A stretch of 64,000 bases of DNA from positions 248,001-312,000 of the forward strand of contig NZ_FWFX01000003.1 of the NCBI RefSeq assembly GCF_900172335.1, written 5' to 3'. A program made the translations under genes and the position numbers. The notes under the pieces were generated by a model. The model saw only the letters and a list, made by a program, of their open reading frames with translations. It searched no databases and was not told where the DNA came from. Below are positions 25,001-33,728 of this stretch, in pieces. Every line of letters begins with the position of its first letter. Positions within the stretch are counted from its first letter, which is position 1. Source of the stretch: Roseovarius albus (GTDB lineage: Bacteria; Pseudomonadota; Alphaproteobacteria; Rhodobacterales; Rhodobacteraceae).

Positions 25001-27439
25001 GAGAACCTGATCCCTGTTCCCGTGACCGGAGATTGGGGCACTGGCGCTTATGTCACCGCGCAGGTTCTGCGTCCCATGGACGTTGCCGCTGGACAAAACC
25101 CGGCCCGTTCCCTTGGTTTGGCTTATGCAGAAATTGAACCAGGAGATAAGCAACTGTCGGTCAGCATCGACGCCCCAGAGAAGACCTCTCCACGCGGCAA
25201 ACTCGATACCAACGTTTACATCGAGGGATTGGCCGAGGGCGACACGGCCCACCTCACCCTTGCTGCGGTCGATCTGGGCATTCTGAATCTGACAGGCTTT
25301 GAAGCCCCTGACCCATCGGTTCACTATTTTGGCCAGCGGCGTCTCGGCGTCGAAATCCGCGATCTTTATGGTCGGCTGATCAATGGCATGAACGGTGCCG
25401 CCGGGCAGGTCCGCTCAGGCGGGGACGCGGGCAACGGAATGCAACGCCAATCACCGCCCCCCACCGAAAAGCTGGTCGCCTTTTTCTCGGGACCTGTCAC
25501 GGTTGGGTCTGATGGGTCTGCAAAGATCAGCTTCGACATCCCTGATTTCAACGGAACTGTTCGCCTGATGGCTGTTGCATGGTCAAACAAGGCTGTTGGA
25601 CAAGCCAGCCGGGATGTTTTGATCCGCGATCCGGTCGTCGCCACCGCATCGCTGCCACGTTTCATGGCCCCCGGGGATCAAAGCCGTCTGCTGCTAGAAT
25701 TGGCCCATGCCGAAGGCCCGGCAGGTCGTGTCGGGTTGGACATCACGGCCGAAGGCGTCACGCTTGAGGGTGATATCCCATCCGGCCTTGACTTGGCTGA
25801 GGGTGGGAAAGCCTCGCTCACCGTACCGATCCGCGCAGAAGTCACGGGCGATCAAACCCTGCGTATCGCTTTGACTACCCCGGACGGTAAGCAACTGACC
25901 AAAGAACTCACATTGCCGGTGCGGTCAAACGACCCCACCACCTCGACCACACAAAGGTTTAGCTTGGCGGCAGGAGCAACCTTCACTTTGGATCAAGAGG
26001 TCTTTGCTGGCATCCGGCCGGATGGCGCGGAACTGCTACTCTCGGCTGGCCCCATGGCTAAGCTAAACACACCCGGCCTGCTGAGAGCACTGGATCGCTA
26101 TCCATATGGCTGTACCGAACAGGTAACATCTCAAGCACTTCCTTTGCTGTACTTCGGCCCTGTTGCCGAAGCTTTGGGGTTGGGCAACCAAACGCAAGTG
26201 GTTGAACGCATTGATCAAGCGGTTGACTTAATCCTGGCCCGACAATCCAGCAACGGGGCCTTTGGCCTCTGGCGTGCAAACTCTGGCGATTTTTGGCTGG
26301 ATGCTTATGTCGCCGATTTCCTGTCCCGCGCCCGCACGCAGGGATATGAGGTTCCGGATCAGGCCTTTGCCATGGCAATGGATAACCTGCGCAATCGGAT
26401 CAACTACGCGCCAGACTTCGACCTCGGCGGCGAAGACATCGCCTATGCTCTGATGGTTCTGGCCCGCGAGGGGGCGGCCCGCATTGGCGATTTGCGTTAT
26501 TACGCTGATGTTAAACTTGAGGCGTTCGCCACGCCACTGGCCCTCGCGCAATTGGGGCATGCGTTGGCGTCCTATGGCGACCAAACCCGTGCGGATCGGA
26601 TGTTTGCCTCCGCAATGCAGCGTGTGGAGGCCGGAAATCCTGAAGGCGGCCGGTATTGGCGTGTCGATTACGGGACACCCAAACGTGATAGCGCCGCAGT
26701 GCTAGCACTGGCGGTGGAAGCAGGCAGCAACGCGGTTGATGTGCAGGCACTCAGCAGCCTTGCGGCCACCACCGGCCCTGAAAGCTCGACACAGGAACAG
26801 GTCTGGACGCTTTTGGCCACGAACGCTCTGATGAGCGAGCCTGCACAGTCCAGTTTGTCTCTCAACGGTGAAGCCATTTCCGGCCCGTTGGTCAAACGAT
26901 TAGCCGCAGAAACGCTCAGCACACAGAGTCTAACCAACACAGGCGGCCAACCCACTGACATCACGCTCACCACCTTTGGCGTGCCGAACGTCCCAGCGCC
27001 CGCTGGCGGGTATGGCTACCAGATCAGCCGCAGCTATTTTGATATGGACGGAAACGAGGTGCAGCCTGATCAAATGCAGACAGGGACGCGGTTGGTTGTC
27101 GTGCTTACCGTTTCTCCGTCAGAGGCCGGGTCCGCCCGCCTGATGGTGGATGATCCTCTGCCTGCGGGGCTGGAGATCGATAACCCAAATCTGCTTCGCG
27201 CGGGCGACATCCGGTCACTGGAATGGCTGGATTCGGCTCCAACGCGGTATTTCGAGGCCCGCTCTGACCGTTTCCTAGCCGCTGTCGATCGACGCGACGA
27301 CAAGCCGTTTCAATTGGCCTATATCGTTCGTGCTTTGACCCCAGGCACCTACCACTATCCCGCGGCCGTGGTCGAAGACATGTACCGCCCGCAATACCGC
27401 GCCAACACGGCGACGACACAGTTGACGGTTTCGGAGTAA
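22013..27439 (+). CDS. bacterial alpha-2-macroglobulin with N-terminal PAN domain
   Basis: 1808 residues. After a signal peptide (ending in HAQS) comes a PAN/apple-like domain at about residues 30-90, with cysteines in ACQNTCLNDLACKAY. A row of macroglobulin domains follows, then a variable stretch around residues 1130-1150 (GNGMQRQSPPPTEK), then a thioester domain with the reactive YGCTEQ at C1367. GGAG precedes ATG 22013; an ATG four codons earlier is possible. Such proteins trap proteases in the periplasm by covalent attachment when cut. pbpC starts 4 nt downstream, the pairing known from E. coli yfhM-pbpC. The usual lipobox is not obvious. Confidence 0.93.
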   Translation: MRRLLMPFVVLSCVSAQVHAQSAVPERRELVTNDVDYYGADLQPLFDTTLQACQNTCLNDLACKAYTFNKRSNACFPKSEITEIKPFEGAVSARMIETDIQVLHRAENRAKDLAFLKDSDFEQARRYARGISTRHPAGQWGLSDLLNAAQDRQAQGDTLNAMRWTGAAVAQADSSDLWAEYARLLLAINTNSSSDKRRYANWAQGAAFNAYLRAPNDPARVSALQVMAESLERNNRGRDMIPALRLAQSIQPRDDIQVALEAAAAKYGFRIIEHRADNESSAPRICAEFSEPLVKAGLDYTPYVRLPDAGLVVQAEERQLCIDGVQHGSHYRVTFRQGLPAASGETMLKDVELALYVRDRSPQVNFSGRSYVLPRAADAALPIDTVNLDEVDLSLRRVSDRNLLRAIQDDYFARPLSHYQEAAFASDIAEDVWTGVGEVQNTLNKTMTTRLPMGEVLADQPPGIYALTANAPDADPYDDPGATQWFILTNIGLTTMQGTDGLHVFARGLAGAKALDGIELTLLSRANRELGKTSSDAEGHALFAPGLTRGTGATAPALLIARQGDQDIAFLSLTDPAFDLSDRGVEGRPPAPPVDVFLTTDRGAYRAGEMIHATALARDIQMQAIADLPLTAILTRPDGVEYTREVSASGVAGGHVFSLFIGNSAPRGTWQLAIMADPDAPALAQTSLLVEDFLPERIDFELSLPDAPLRPGDTPPLSVEARYLFGAPGGGLKTDGTLRLVPQRTLESFPGYFFGQHDLSVTPVASYIDGGTTGDDGTLVLPVKLPLTKTNDRPFEAQVTLRVNEGSGRPVERQLTKALAPAGPMIGLKPGFSDVVPEGDKASFQVIAIDKTLAPVAMNVRWTVNRIETRYQWYQQYGNWNWEPITTRQRVATGEVALGDAPTQVSTPVQWGKYELLVERLDGTYVASSSDFYAGWYAPADASSTPDTLELSLDKPGYTPGETAQLRIVPRYAGTALVSVMSNQVIARQVVEVSAGENLIPVPVTGDWGTGAYVTAQVLRPMDVAAGQNPARSLGLAYAEIEPGDKQLSVSIDAPEKTSPRGKLDTNVYIEGLAEGDTAHLTLAAVDLGILNLTGFEAPDPSVHYFGQRRLGVEIRDLYGRLINGMNGAAGQVRSGGDAGNGMQRQSPPPTEKLVAFFSGPVTVGSDGSAKISFDIPDFNGTVRLMAVAWSNKAVGQASRDVLIRDPVVATASLPRFMAPGDQSRLLLELAHAEGPAGRVGLDITAEGVTLEGDIPSGLDLAEGGKASLTVPIRAEVTGDQTLRIALTTPDGKQLTKELTLPVRSNDPTTSTTQRFSLAAGATFTLDQEVFAGIRPDGAELLLSAGPMAKLNTPGLLRALDRYPYGCTEQVTSQALPLLYFGPVAEALGLGNQTQVVERIDQAVDLILARQSSNGAFGLWRANSGDFWLDAYVADFLSRARTQGYEVPDQAFAMAMDNLRNRINYAPDFDLGGEDIAYALMVLAREGAARIGDLRYYADVKLEAFATPLALAQLGHALASYGDQTRADRMFASAMQRVEAGNPEGGRYWRVDYGTPKRDSAAVLALAVEAGSNAVDVQALSSLAATTGPESSTQEQVWTLLATNALMSEPAQSSLSLNGEAISGPLVKRLAAETLSTQSLTNTGGQPTDITLTTFGVPNVPAPAGGYGYQISRSYFDMDGNEVQPDQMQTGTRLVVVLTVSPSEAGSARLMVDDPLPAGLEIDNPNLLRAGDIRSLEWLDSAPTRYFEARSDRFLAAVDRRDDKPFQLAYIVRALTPGTYHYPAAVVEDMYRPQYRANTATTQLTVSE

Positions 27440-27442
27440 CCC

Positions 27443-29491
27443 ATGTCCCGGCGCGCGATGATCACACTTGGTCTTATTGTGGTGCTGTGTGTCAGCATCG
27501 CAGGCAAGCTGTGGCTTGCGCGCTGGATCGAAAGCACTGAATTGCCACCAGTATTAAGCGAAACATCTACTGAAATTCGGGATCGAAATGGTGCTTTGCT
27601 GCGAGCCTACACGGTTGAAGATGGCCGCTGGCGCTTTGGTGTCGCAGTGGATCAGGTCGACTCTACTTATGTAGATATGCTCATCGCGTATGAAGATCAG
27701 CGGTTTTACACACATTCCGGTGTCGACTTCTTGGCGTTGGCACGCGCTACCTGGCAAGCACTCCTCAATGGTCAGGTTATCTCTGGTGGCTCCACGCTGA
27801 CAATGCAAGTTGCGCGCCTATTGGAAAATGGCGGCACCGGACGCTGGCCGGGAAAGCTGCGCCAGATGCGCGTCGCCTGGGCGTTGGAGCAACAGTACAA
27901 CAAAGACCAGATCCTGCAGATGTATCTGACCCACGCGCCCTATGGTGGCAACCTTGAAGGGGTGCGGGCCGCAACTCTGGCGTGGTTCGGGAAAGAGCCG
28001 CAACGTCTGACCTTGGCTGAATCCGCGCTGCTGGTCGCCCTGCCACAATCCCCCGCAACGCGGCGACCGGATCAATCACCAAAACTAGCCCAAGCGGCCC
28101 GGAACCGCGTATTGGAACGTATGGCAAGCGATACCATTCTGCCTGAGGAAGCAACACAATCGGCTCAATCTGAGCCCTTGCCGCACCAGCGCCGCGCTTT
28201 CCCTGCACTTGCTCCGCATATGGCGGACAAAGCACGCTCTGCTAACCCCACTTTGTCGCGTATCAACCTGACATTTGAGGCCAAGCTTCAACAAAAACTC
28301 GAAACGCTTGCCCAAGCTGCGCTTCGCAATGTCCCGGCTGAGGCCTCGATTGCCATTGTCATGGCAGATCACCAAACCGGTGAAATCCTCGCCTCGGTCG
28401 GATCTGCAGGTTACGACAACACAAACCGGCGCAACGGTTATGTCGATATGGCGAATGCTGTGCGCTCGCCCGGTTCGACCCTAAAGCCTTTTATCTATGC
28501 CATGGCATTTGACCGGGGTTTGGCTCACCCCCAGACCCTGATCGATGATCGCCCCGTGTCTTTCGGCCAATATGCCCCACAAAACTTTGATGGTCAGTAT
28601 CGTGGGCAATTACCTGTGGCAGATGCGCTGCGTTTGTCTCTAAACATTCCGGCCGTGGCATTGCTCGATCAGATCGGTCCTGCGCATTTGATGGATCTGA
28701 TGCGCCGAAGCGGCGTACAGGCGCGTCTCCCCGGCGATCATGCTGGGTTGGCAATTGGATTGGGCGGTGTGGGTGTCACGCTGACGGATCTTGTGCAACT
28801 TTATGCGATGCTGGCCAACCAGGGCCAAACCCGCCCATTGGTTTGGCAGCCGGATCAAAATCGTCATGCAAGCACCGAAGTACTTTCGCGTTCCGCTGCC
28901 TGGCAAGTGGGCGACATACTTGCAGGACTGTCTCCTCCCTCCGGCGTACAACAAGGAAGACTCGCCTATAAAACCGGCACCTCTTATGGCCACCGTGATG
29001 TCTGGGCCATCGGGTTTGACGGGGCACATGTTGCCGGTGTCTGGGTCGGGCGCCCGGATGGCACGCCGCTTCCCGGTGCCTTTGGCGGGGACTTGGCGGC
29101 ACCTATTTTGTTCGACGCCTTTCAACGCCTGAAATCCAAGCCAGACCCTCTGCCCACTCCGCCACCAGAAACGCTTCTGCTCTCCTCCGCAGAACTTCCC
29201 GCGCCATTACGCCGGTTTGCAAGTCGCAACGCGCCATTCGAGCCCGCGCCGGATGCGCCCAAGGTAATCTTTCCGCCAAATGGCGCACAGCTGCGCCTTG
29301 AAGCCGGCGAACTGCCGGTCAAACTCCGCGATGGCGCACCCCCCTTTGTTTGGATGGCCAACGGCATACCGGTGCTTCGAAACCAACACCGACGTGATGC
29401 CTCATTGCCAGCGCTAAGCGCCGGATTTTCCGAAATCACGGTGATAGACGCCAAAGGACGCGCCGCGCGGGTGACAGTGCGGCTCGATTAA
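27443..29491 (+). CDS. pbpC: penicillin-binding protein 1C
   Basis: 682 residues, bifunctional class A layout. A short cytoplasmic start and one membrane helix (ITLGLIVVLCVSIAGKLW) come first. The glycosyltransferase domain follows, with the catalytic glutamate in AYEDQRFYTHSGVDF and GGSTLTMQVARLL. The transpeptidase domain has the SxxK serine S345 (PGSTLKPF) and YKTGTSYGHRD as KTG motif. The C-terminal BiPBP-type domain spans about residues 610-682. It builds peptidoglycan at the inner membrane. With the macroglobulin it forms a presumed repair-plus-trap unit against attack on the envelope. It overlaps the convergent thiolase gene by 4 nt. Confidence 0.95.
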   Translation: MSRRAMITLGLIVVLCVSIAGKLWLARWIESTELPPVLSETSTEIRDRNGALLRAYTVEDGRWRFGVAVDQVDSTYVDMLIAYEDQRFYTHSGVDFLALARATWQALLNGQVISGGSTLTMQVARLLENGGTGRWPGKLRQMRVAWALEQQYNKDQILQMYLTHAPYGGNLEGVRAATLAWFGKEPQRLTLAESALLVALPQSPATRRPDQSPKLAQAARNRVLERMASDTILPEEATQSAQSEPLPHQRRAFPALAPHMADKARSANPTLSRINLTFEAKLQQKLETLAQAALRNVPAEASIAIVMADHQTGEILASVGSAGYDNTNRRNGYVDMANAVRSPGSTLKPFIYAMAFDRGLAHPQTLIDDRPVSFGQYAPQNFDGQYRGQLPVADALRLSLNIPAVALLDQIGPAHLMDLMRRSGVQARLPGDHAGLAIGLGGVGVTLTDLVQLYAMLANQGQTRPLVWQPDQNRHASTEVLSRSAAWQVGDILAGLSPPSGVQQGRLAYKTGTSYGHRDVWAIGFDGAHVAGVWVGRPDGTPLPGAFGGDLAAPILFDAFQRLKSKPDPLPTPPPETLLLSSAELPAPLRRFASRNAPFEPAPDAPKVIFPPNGAQLRLEAGELPVKLRDGAPPFVWMANGIPVLRNQHRRDASLPALSAGFSEITVIDAKGRAARVTVRLD

Positions 29492-30672
29492 TTTCGCTCA
29501 AACCGCTCGAGCGCCAAGGCAATCCCTTGACCGCCACCGATACACATGGTGATCAGCGCGCGTTTGCCGCCGATGCGTTCCAGTTCATACAAGGCTTTGA
29601 TGGTTATGACCGCACCGGTCGCGCCTACCGGGTGCCCCAAGGCAATTGCACCACCATTCGGGTTCACCTTTGCCGGATCAAGACCCAAGCCTTTGTTCAC
29701 TGCCAGCGCTTGTGCCGCAAAGGCCTCGTTCGATTCAATCACGTCGAAATCATCCGCTGACAGGCCGGTTTTGGCAAATAGGTTTTCCACTGCAGGCACC
29801 GGGCCGATGCCCATTACCTCTGGCCGCACCCCTGCGTGGGCATATCCTATGATCCGCGCCTTGGGCTTCATTCCAGCAGCCTCGGCCGCATCAGCACGAG
29901 CCAAGACCATCGCCGCGGCACCATCATTGATGCCACTGGCATTGCCTGCTGTGACTGTGCCGTCTTTCTGGAACACCGCCCGCAAACCTGCCAGTGCCTC
30001 CACTGTTGTCGCTTTCAGATGTTCGTCCTTTGCAAACGGAACCAAGTCCCGTTTTACCTTGACCTCAACCGGCACAATCTGGCTGTCGAAATGTCCTGCC
30101 TCAACCGCATTGGCCGCGCGGTTTTGGCTCTCAACGGCAAACGCATCCTGTGCGTCGCGCGAAATATCATGCTCGGCGGCAACATTTTCCGCCGTTACAC
30201 CCATATGGCCGGTGCCGAACGGGCAATTCAGCGCCCCCAGCATCATATCAAGTGTGCGCACATCGCCCATCTTTGCGCCCCATCGTTGGTCCGGGATGAC
30301 AAAGGGAGATCGGCTCATGTTTTCCGCACCACCTGCTAACGCAAACTCAGCATCGCCCAACATTAGGGATTGCACCGCCGACACAATCGCCTGCACCCCG
30401 GATCCACACAAGCGATTCACGTTCATGGCCGGGGTGGTGTCGGGAATACCGGAGGCCATCGCAGCAACGCGGCTGAGGTACATATCTTTGGGTTCGGTAT
30501 TAATCACATGGCCGAAAACCACATGGCCAATCTGTTCCGGTGCAACACCAGAGCGAGCCATCGCAGCATCAGCCACCTTCGCCCCCAATTGCGTGGGTGG
30601 CACGCCAGCCAGCGAGCCACCAAACGTGCCAATTGCAGTACGTGCGCCATCAAGCAGAACAATATCGGTCAT
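29488..30672 (-). CDS. acetyl-CoA acetyltransferase / beta-ketothiolase
   Basis: 394 residues. The three catalytic elements are present: nucleophile C89 in NRLCGSGVQA, H347 in ALGHPVGATGA, and C377 in MCIGGGQG. It condenses or cleaves acetyl-CoA units. Whether it serves acetoacetyl-CoA formation or longer beta-ketoacyl-CoA (BktB-like) cannot be told from these motifs. GAGGG ahead of the ATG at 30672 lies inside a strong hairpin. serA lies upstream in the same orientation with an 87-bp gap. It converges on pbpC with a 4-nt overlap of the two stop regions. Confidence 0.93.
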   Translation of the reverse strand: MTDIVLLDGARTAIGTFGGSLAGVPPTQLGAKVADAAMARSGVAPEQIGHVVFGHVINTEPKDMYLSRVAAMASGIPDTTPAMNVNRLCGSGVQAIVSAVQSLMLGDAEFALAGGAENMSRSPFVIPDQRWGAKMGDVRTLDMMLGALNCPFGTGHMGVTAENVAAEHDISRDAQDAFAVESQNRAANAVEAGHFDSQIVPVEVKVKRDLVPFAKDEHLKATTVEALAGLRAVFQKDGTVTAGNASGINDGAAAMVLARADAAEAAGMKPKARIIGYAHAGVRPEVMGIGPVPAVENLFAKTGLSADDFDVIESNEAFAAQALAVNKGLGLDPAKVNPNGGAIALGHPVGATGAVITIKALYELERIGGKRALITMCIGGGQGIALALERFERN

Positions 30673-30679
30673 TTTGAAA

Positions 30680-30727
30680 CCCTCGGGACTGTCAAAGTTG
30701 CCAAAAGGCTACTGACAATCCCGAGGG
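30680..30727 (-). promoter_or_regulatory. 15-bp hairpin covering the thiolase ribosome-binding site
   Basis: On the reverse strand CCCTCGGGATTGTCA-type and TGACAGTCCCGAGGG arms pair (one mismatch near the middle) around a 17-18 nt loop. The right arm contains the GAGGG used as Shine-Dalgarno 8 nt before the ATG, so the folded form would hide it. TTTC follows, so it might also end the serC-serA transcript. Confidence 0.55.
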
Positions 30728-30759
30728 CCGTCCATGACTACGTTCCGTCACAGAGTTTT

Positions 30760-32355
30760 CTAGACGCCTGAAAACTCCAACGGTCTGATCTGTTGGAACT
30801 TTCCAGTATCATCGAGTTTCTCGACCACCTCGTCGGGCACGCGCGCGTCGACATAAAGCAATGCTATTGCCTCACCCCCGGCAGCATTACGACCCAAAGT
30901 GAAGTTGGCTATATTCACACCGTTTCCACCCAAAGTTTGCCCCAAAGTACCGATAATGCCAGGCACATCATCATTCGTCGTGTAAAGCATGTGTTGACCA
31001 ATTTCGGCATCAATATTGATCCCTTTGATCTGGATAAAACGTGGCTTCCCATCGGAGAAGACCGTGCCACCGATGGAGCGCTCGCGCTTATCAGTCACAA
31101 CCGTCAGCTTGATATATCCCTCGAACGCGCCGGATTTATCTTGCTTGGTGGTTGAGATCTGAACGCCGCGTTCCTTGGCAATCACCGGGGCGGAAACCAT
31201 GTTCACCTCGGGGTTCACGGATTTCATAATCCCGGCGACTGCCGCACAGGTCAATGCATTCAGATTCATATCTGAAACAAGGCCATCATAAAGAATGTTG
31301 ATCGCCTTGATCGGCTCATCCGTCATTTGGCCGATGAAATCCCCCAAGTGCCCCGCCAGCTTGATCCAAGGAGACATGACCTTGGCCTCTTCTGCCGTGA
31401 CCGACGGCATGTTGAGCGCATTGGTTACGGCACCAGTTAGCAAATAGTCAGACATCTGCTCAGCCACCTGCAAGGCCACATTTTCTTGTGCCTCGGTTGT
31501 CGCAGCGCCAAGGTGCGGAGTGCAGACCACGTTGGGCAGGTTAAAGAGCACATTATCCGTGGCTGGCTCTTCACTGAAGACATCAAAACCAGCGCCTGCG
31601 ACGTGGCCTGATTTGAGCAGTTCTGCAAGCGCTTCCTCATCCACCAAACCACCACGGGCACAGTTGATGATACGCACGCCTTTCTTGGTTTTGGCAAGGT
31701 TTTCGCGGCTTAGGATATTACGAGTCTGATCCGTCAACGGAACGTGCAAAGTGATGAAATCGGCGCGCGGCAACAGATCATCCAGCTCGACCTTTTCCAC
31801 GCCCATCTTGTCGGCCTTTTCCTCGCTCAGGAATGGATCATAAGCGATCACTTTCATCTTGAGTGCGCGCGCGCGGTCGCAAACGATACCGCCAATATTG
31901 CCTGCACCGATCACGCCAAGCGTTTTGCCGGTCACCTCGACCCCCATGAACTTGGACTTTTCCCATTTCCCGGCGTGGGTGGAGGCACTGGCCTCGGGCA
32001 ATTGCCGCGCGACGGCAAACATCATCGCAATTGCATGTTCGGCCGTGGTGATCATGTTGCCAAAAGGCGTGTTCATCACGATCACACCTTTTTTGCTGGC
32101 GGCTTCTTTGTCTATGTTGTCGGTGCCGATGCCCGCACGGGCAATGACCTTGAGGTTGTCAGCCGCCTCAAGAATTTTCGGGGTGACCTTGGTGGCTGAA
32201 CGAATAGCAAGGCCATCATACTGACCAATGATTTCGCGCAGTTTCACCTTATCCTTGCCCACATCGGGCATGAAATCGACATCGATGCCGCGATCACGGA
32301 AAATCTGCACGGCGGTTTCAGACAGTTTGTCGGATACGAGTACTTTGGGAGCCAT
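30760..32355 (-). CDS. serA: D-3-phosphoglycerate dehydrogenase
   Basis: First step of phosphorylated serine synthesis: 3-phosphoglycerate to 3-phosphohydroxypyruvate with NAD. 531 residues, the long type. A catalytic/NAD domain has GVIGAGNIGGIV as dinucleotide motif, NCARGGLVDE with the catalytic arginine, and CTPHLGAATTEAQ with the histidine. An intervening domain follows, then an ACT domain (NDDVPGIIGTLGQTLGGNGVN, regulatory) at the end. It lies 60 nt downstream of serC in the same orientation. The ACT domain suggests feedback by serine, although long types are not always inhibited. Confidence 0.96.
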   Translation of the reverse strand: MAPKVLVSDKLSETAVQIFRDRGIDVDFMPDVGKDKVKLREIIGQYDGLAIRSATKVTPKILEAADNLKVIARAGIGTDNIDKEAASKKGVIVMNTPFGNMITTAEHAIAMMFAVARQLPEASASTHAGKWEKSKFMGVEVTGKTLGVIGAGNIGGIVCDRARALKMKVIAYDPFLSEEKADKMGVEKVELDDLLPRADFITLHVPLTDQTRNILSRENLAKTKKGVRIINCARGGLVDEEALAELLKSGHVAGAGFDVFSEEPATDNVLFNLPNVVCTPHLGAATTEAQENVALQVAEQMSDYLLTGAVTNALNMPSVTAEEAKVMSPWIKLAGHLGDFIGQMTDEPIKAINILYDGLVSDMNLNALTCAAVAGIMKSVNPEVNMVSAPVIAKERGVQISTTKQDKSGAFEGYIKLTVVTDKRERSIGGTVFSDGKPRFIQIKGINIDAEIGQHMLYTTNDDVPGIIGTLGQTLGGNGVNIANFTLGRNAAGGEAIALLYVDARVPDEVVEKLDDTGKFQQIRPLEFSGV

Positions 32356-32415
32356 GGTTCTGGTCCTTCCTCAAATATGTTTGGAGAGGATGCGCGAGGC
32401 CGCGCATCTGGAAAT

Positions 32416-33573
32416 TCAGGCCGCTTCGGTGAGCGCGGCGATTTCTGCTTCAAAGGCCCATTCTATCCACGGCATCAATGCTTGGACATCCGAGGTCTCG
32501 ACCGTGCCGCCACACCAGATCCGCAGACCCGGAGGGGCATCGCGATAAGCGCCGATATCAAAAGCCACGCCTTCATCGTCCAGCCGCTTGGCAACGGCTT
32601 TGGCGAAGGTGGCCCCATCTTGAATGCGTGCATCAGTGAACTTCAGGCAAACCGACGTGTTGGATTGCGTCACACAATCCTCGGCCAGATTGGCGATCCA
32701 GTCTCGAGTCTCTACAAAATCAGCAATAGCTTTTGCATTGGCATCCGCACGGGAAATCAAGCCTTTCAAGCCACCAACAGACCGCGCCCACTCCAGCGCA
32801 TAAAGATAATCTTCGACTGCGAGCATTGACGGCGTATTGATCGTCGCGCCTTCAAAAATGCTTTCATTCAGCTTGCCATTCTTGGTCATCCGGAACAGCT
32901 TTGGCATTGGCCAGGGTGGCGTGTAGCTTTCCAATCGTTCTACGGCGCGCGGGCTCAGCACCAGCATCCCATGGGCGGCCTCTCCCCCCAGCACTTTCTG
33001 CCAGCTAAAGCTAACAACATCGAGCTTGTCCCATGGCAGATCCTGCGCAAAGGCCGCAGACGTAGCATCACAGATGGTCAGACCAGCGCGGTCATCCTTG
33101 ATCCAATCGCCATTGGGCACCCGAACACCAGCAGTGGTTCCGTTCCAAGTGAAAACAACGTCATTGTTGGTATCAATTGTTGTAAGGTCGACGATACGTC
33201 CATACTCGGCGGTCTTAACTGCGGCATCCAGCTTCAGCTGCTTCACCACGTCCGTGACCCAACCAGCGCCGAAGCTTTCCCAGGCCAGCATCTCAACCTT
33301 GCGCGCCCCAAGCAAACTCCACAGCGCCATTTCCACCGCACCGGTGTCCGAAGCAGGCACAATTCCGATACGGTAATCCGCAGGAATACCGAGGATCTCG
33401 CGCGTACCTTCAATAGCGCTTTTCAGCTTAGCCTTACCAACCGCCGCGCGGTGGCTGCGGCCCAGGGGCGCAGACGCAAGCGTTTTCAAATCAAATGTGG
33501 GGTATTTGGCGCAGGGGCCCGATGAAAAACGCGGATTGGCCGGCCGCGTTGCCGGTTTTTCGAACTCTGTCAT
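32416..33573 (-). CDS. serC: phosphoserine aminotransferase
   Basis: Second step of serine synthesis: transamination of 3-phosphohydroxypyruvate with glutamate, and often the equivalent step of pyridoxal phosphate synthesis. 385 residues of class V aminotransferase. SGPCAKYP near the start, [15 protein letters not shown], and [17 protein letters not shown] with the PLP lysine are present. It is the alphaproteobacterial/archaeal-type SerC, not the E. coli type. First gene of the serC-serA pair and divergent from serB, which puts all three serine genes within 4 kb. A structured leader lies directly upstream. Confidence 0.95.
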   Translation of the reverse strand: MTEFEKPATRPANPRFSSGPCAKYPTFDLKTLASAPLGRSHRAAVGKAKLKSAIEGTREILGIPADYRIGIVPASDTGAVEMALWSLLGARKVEMLAWESFGAGWVTDVVKQLKLDAAVKTAEYGRIVDLTTIDTNNDVVFTWNGTTAGVRVPNGDWIKDDRAGLTICDATSAAFAQDLPWDKLDVVSFSWQKVLGGEAAHGMLVLSPRAVERLESYTPPWPMPKLFRMTKNGKLNESIFEGATINTPSMLAVEDYLYALEWARSVGGLKGLISRADANAKAIADFVETRDWIANLAEDCVTQSNTSVCLKFTDARIQDGATFAKAVAKRLDDEGVAFDIGAYRDAPPGLRIWCGGTVETSDVQALMPWIEWAFEAEIAALTEAA

Positions 33574-33591
33574 GGTATCCTTCCAGATAAA

Positions 33592-33656
33592 TGCCCCTCG
33601 TTGGGGAGGGGTGTCCCACTCACGGGCTTACGCCCCTGACGGGTCTTTCGCAAGTG
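33592..33656 (-). ncRNA. structured serC leader (candidate serC RNA motif)
   Basis: On the reverse strand two stacked hairpins lie before serC. The first is ACCCGTCA-GGGCGTAAGCCC-GTGAGTGGG, with GGGC/GCCC nested. The second is CCCCTC-N6-GAGGGG, about 20 nt before the start codon. A serC RNA motif upstream of serC-serA operons in Rhodobacterales is known from comparative RNA searches. Position and two-hairpin form fit, but I have not aligned it to that family. Confidence 0.55.
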
Positions 33657-33728
33657 CAGAAATGGGTCTATAGCGGCAATTGAATCGCGAAAAGCGACGC
33701 AAATGACTACGATCGGAAACTTGCTCTC

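Noticed and set aside
29546..30715. Forward open frame of 389 codons across the thiolase
   Set aside because: It is fully antisense to a thiolase with all catalytic motifs; its serine/alanine-rich translation looks like a codon-bias artefact.
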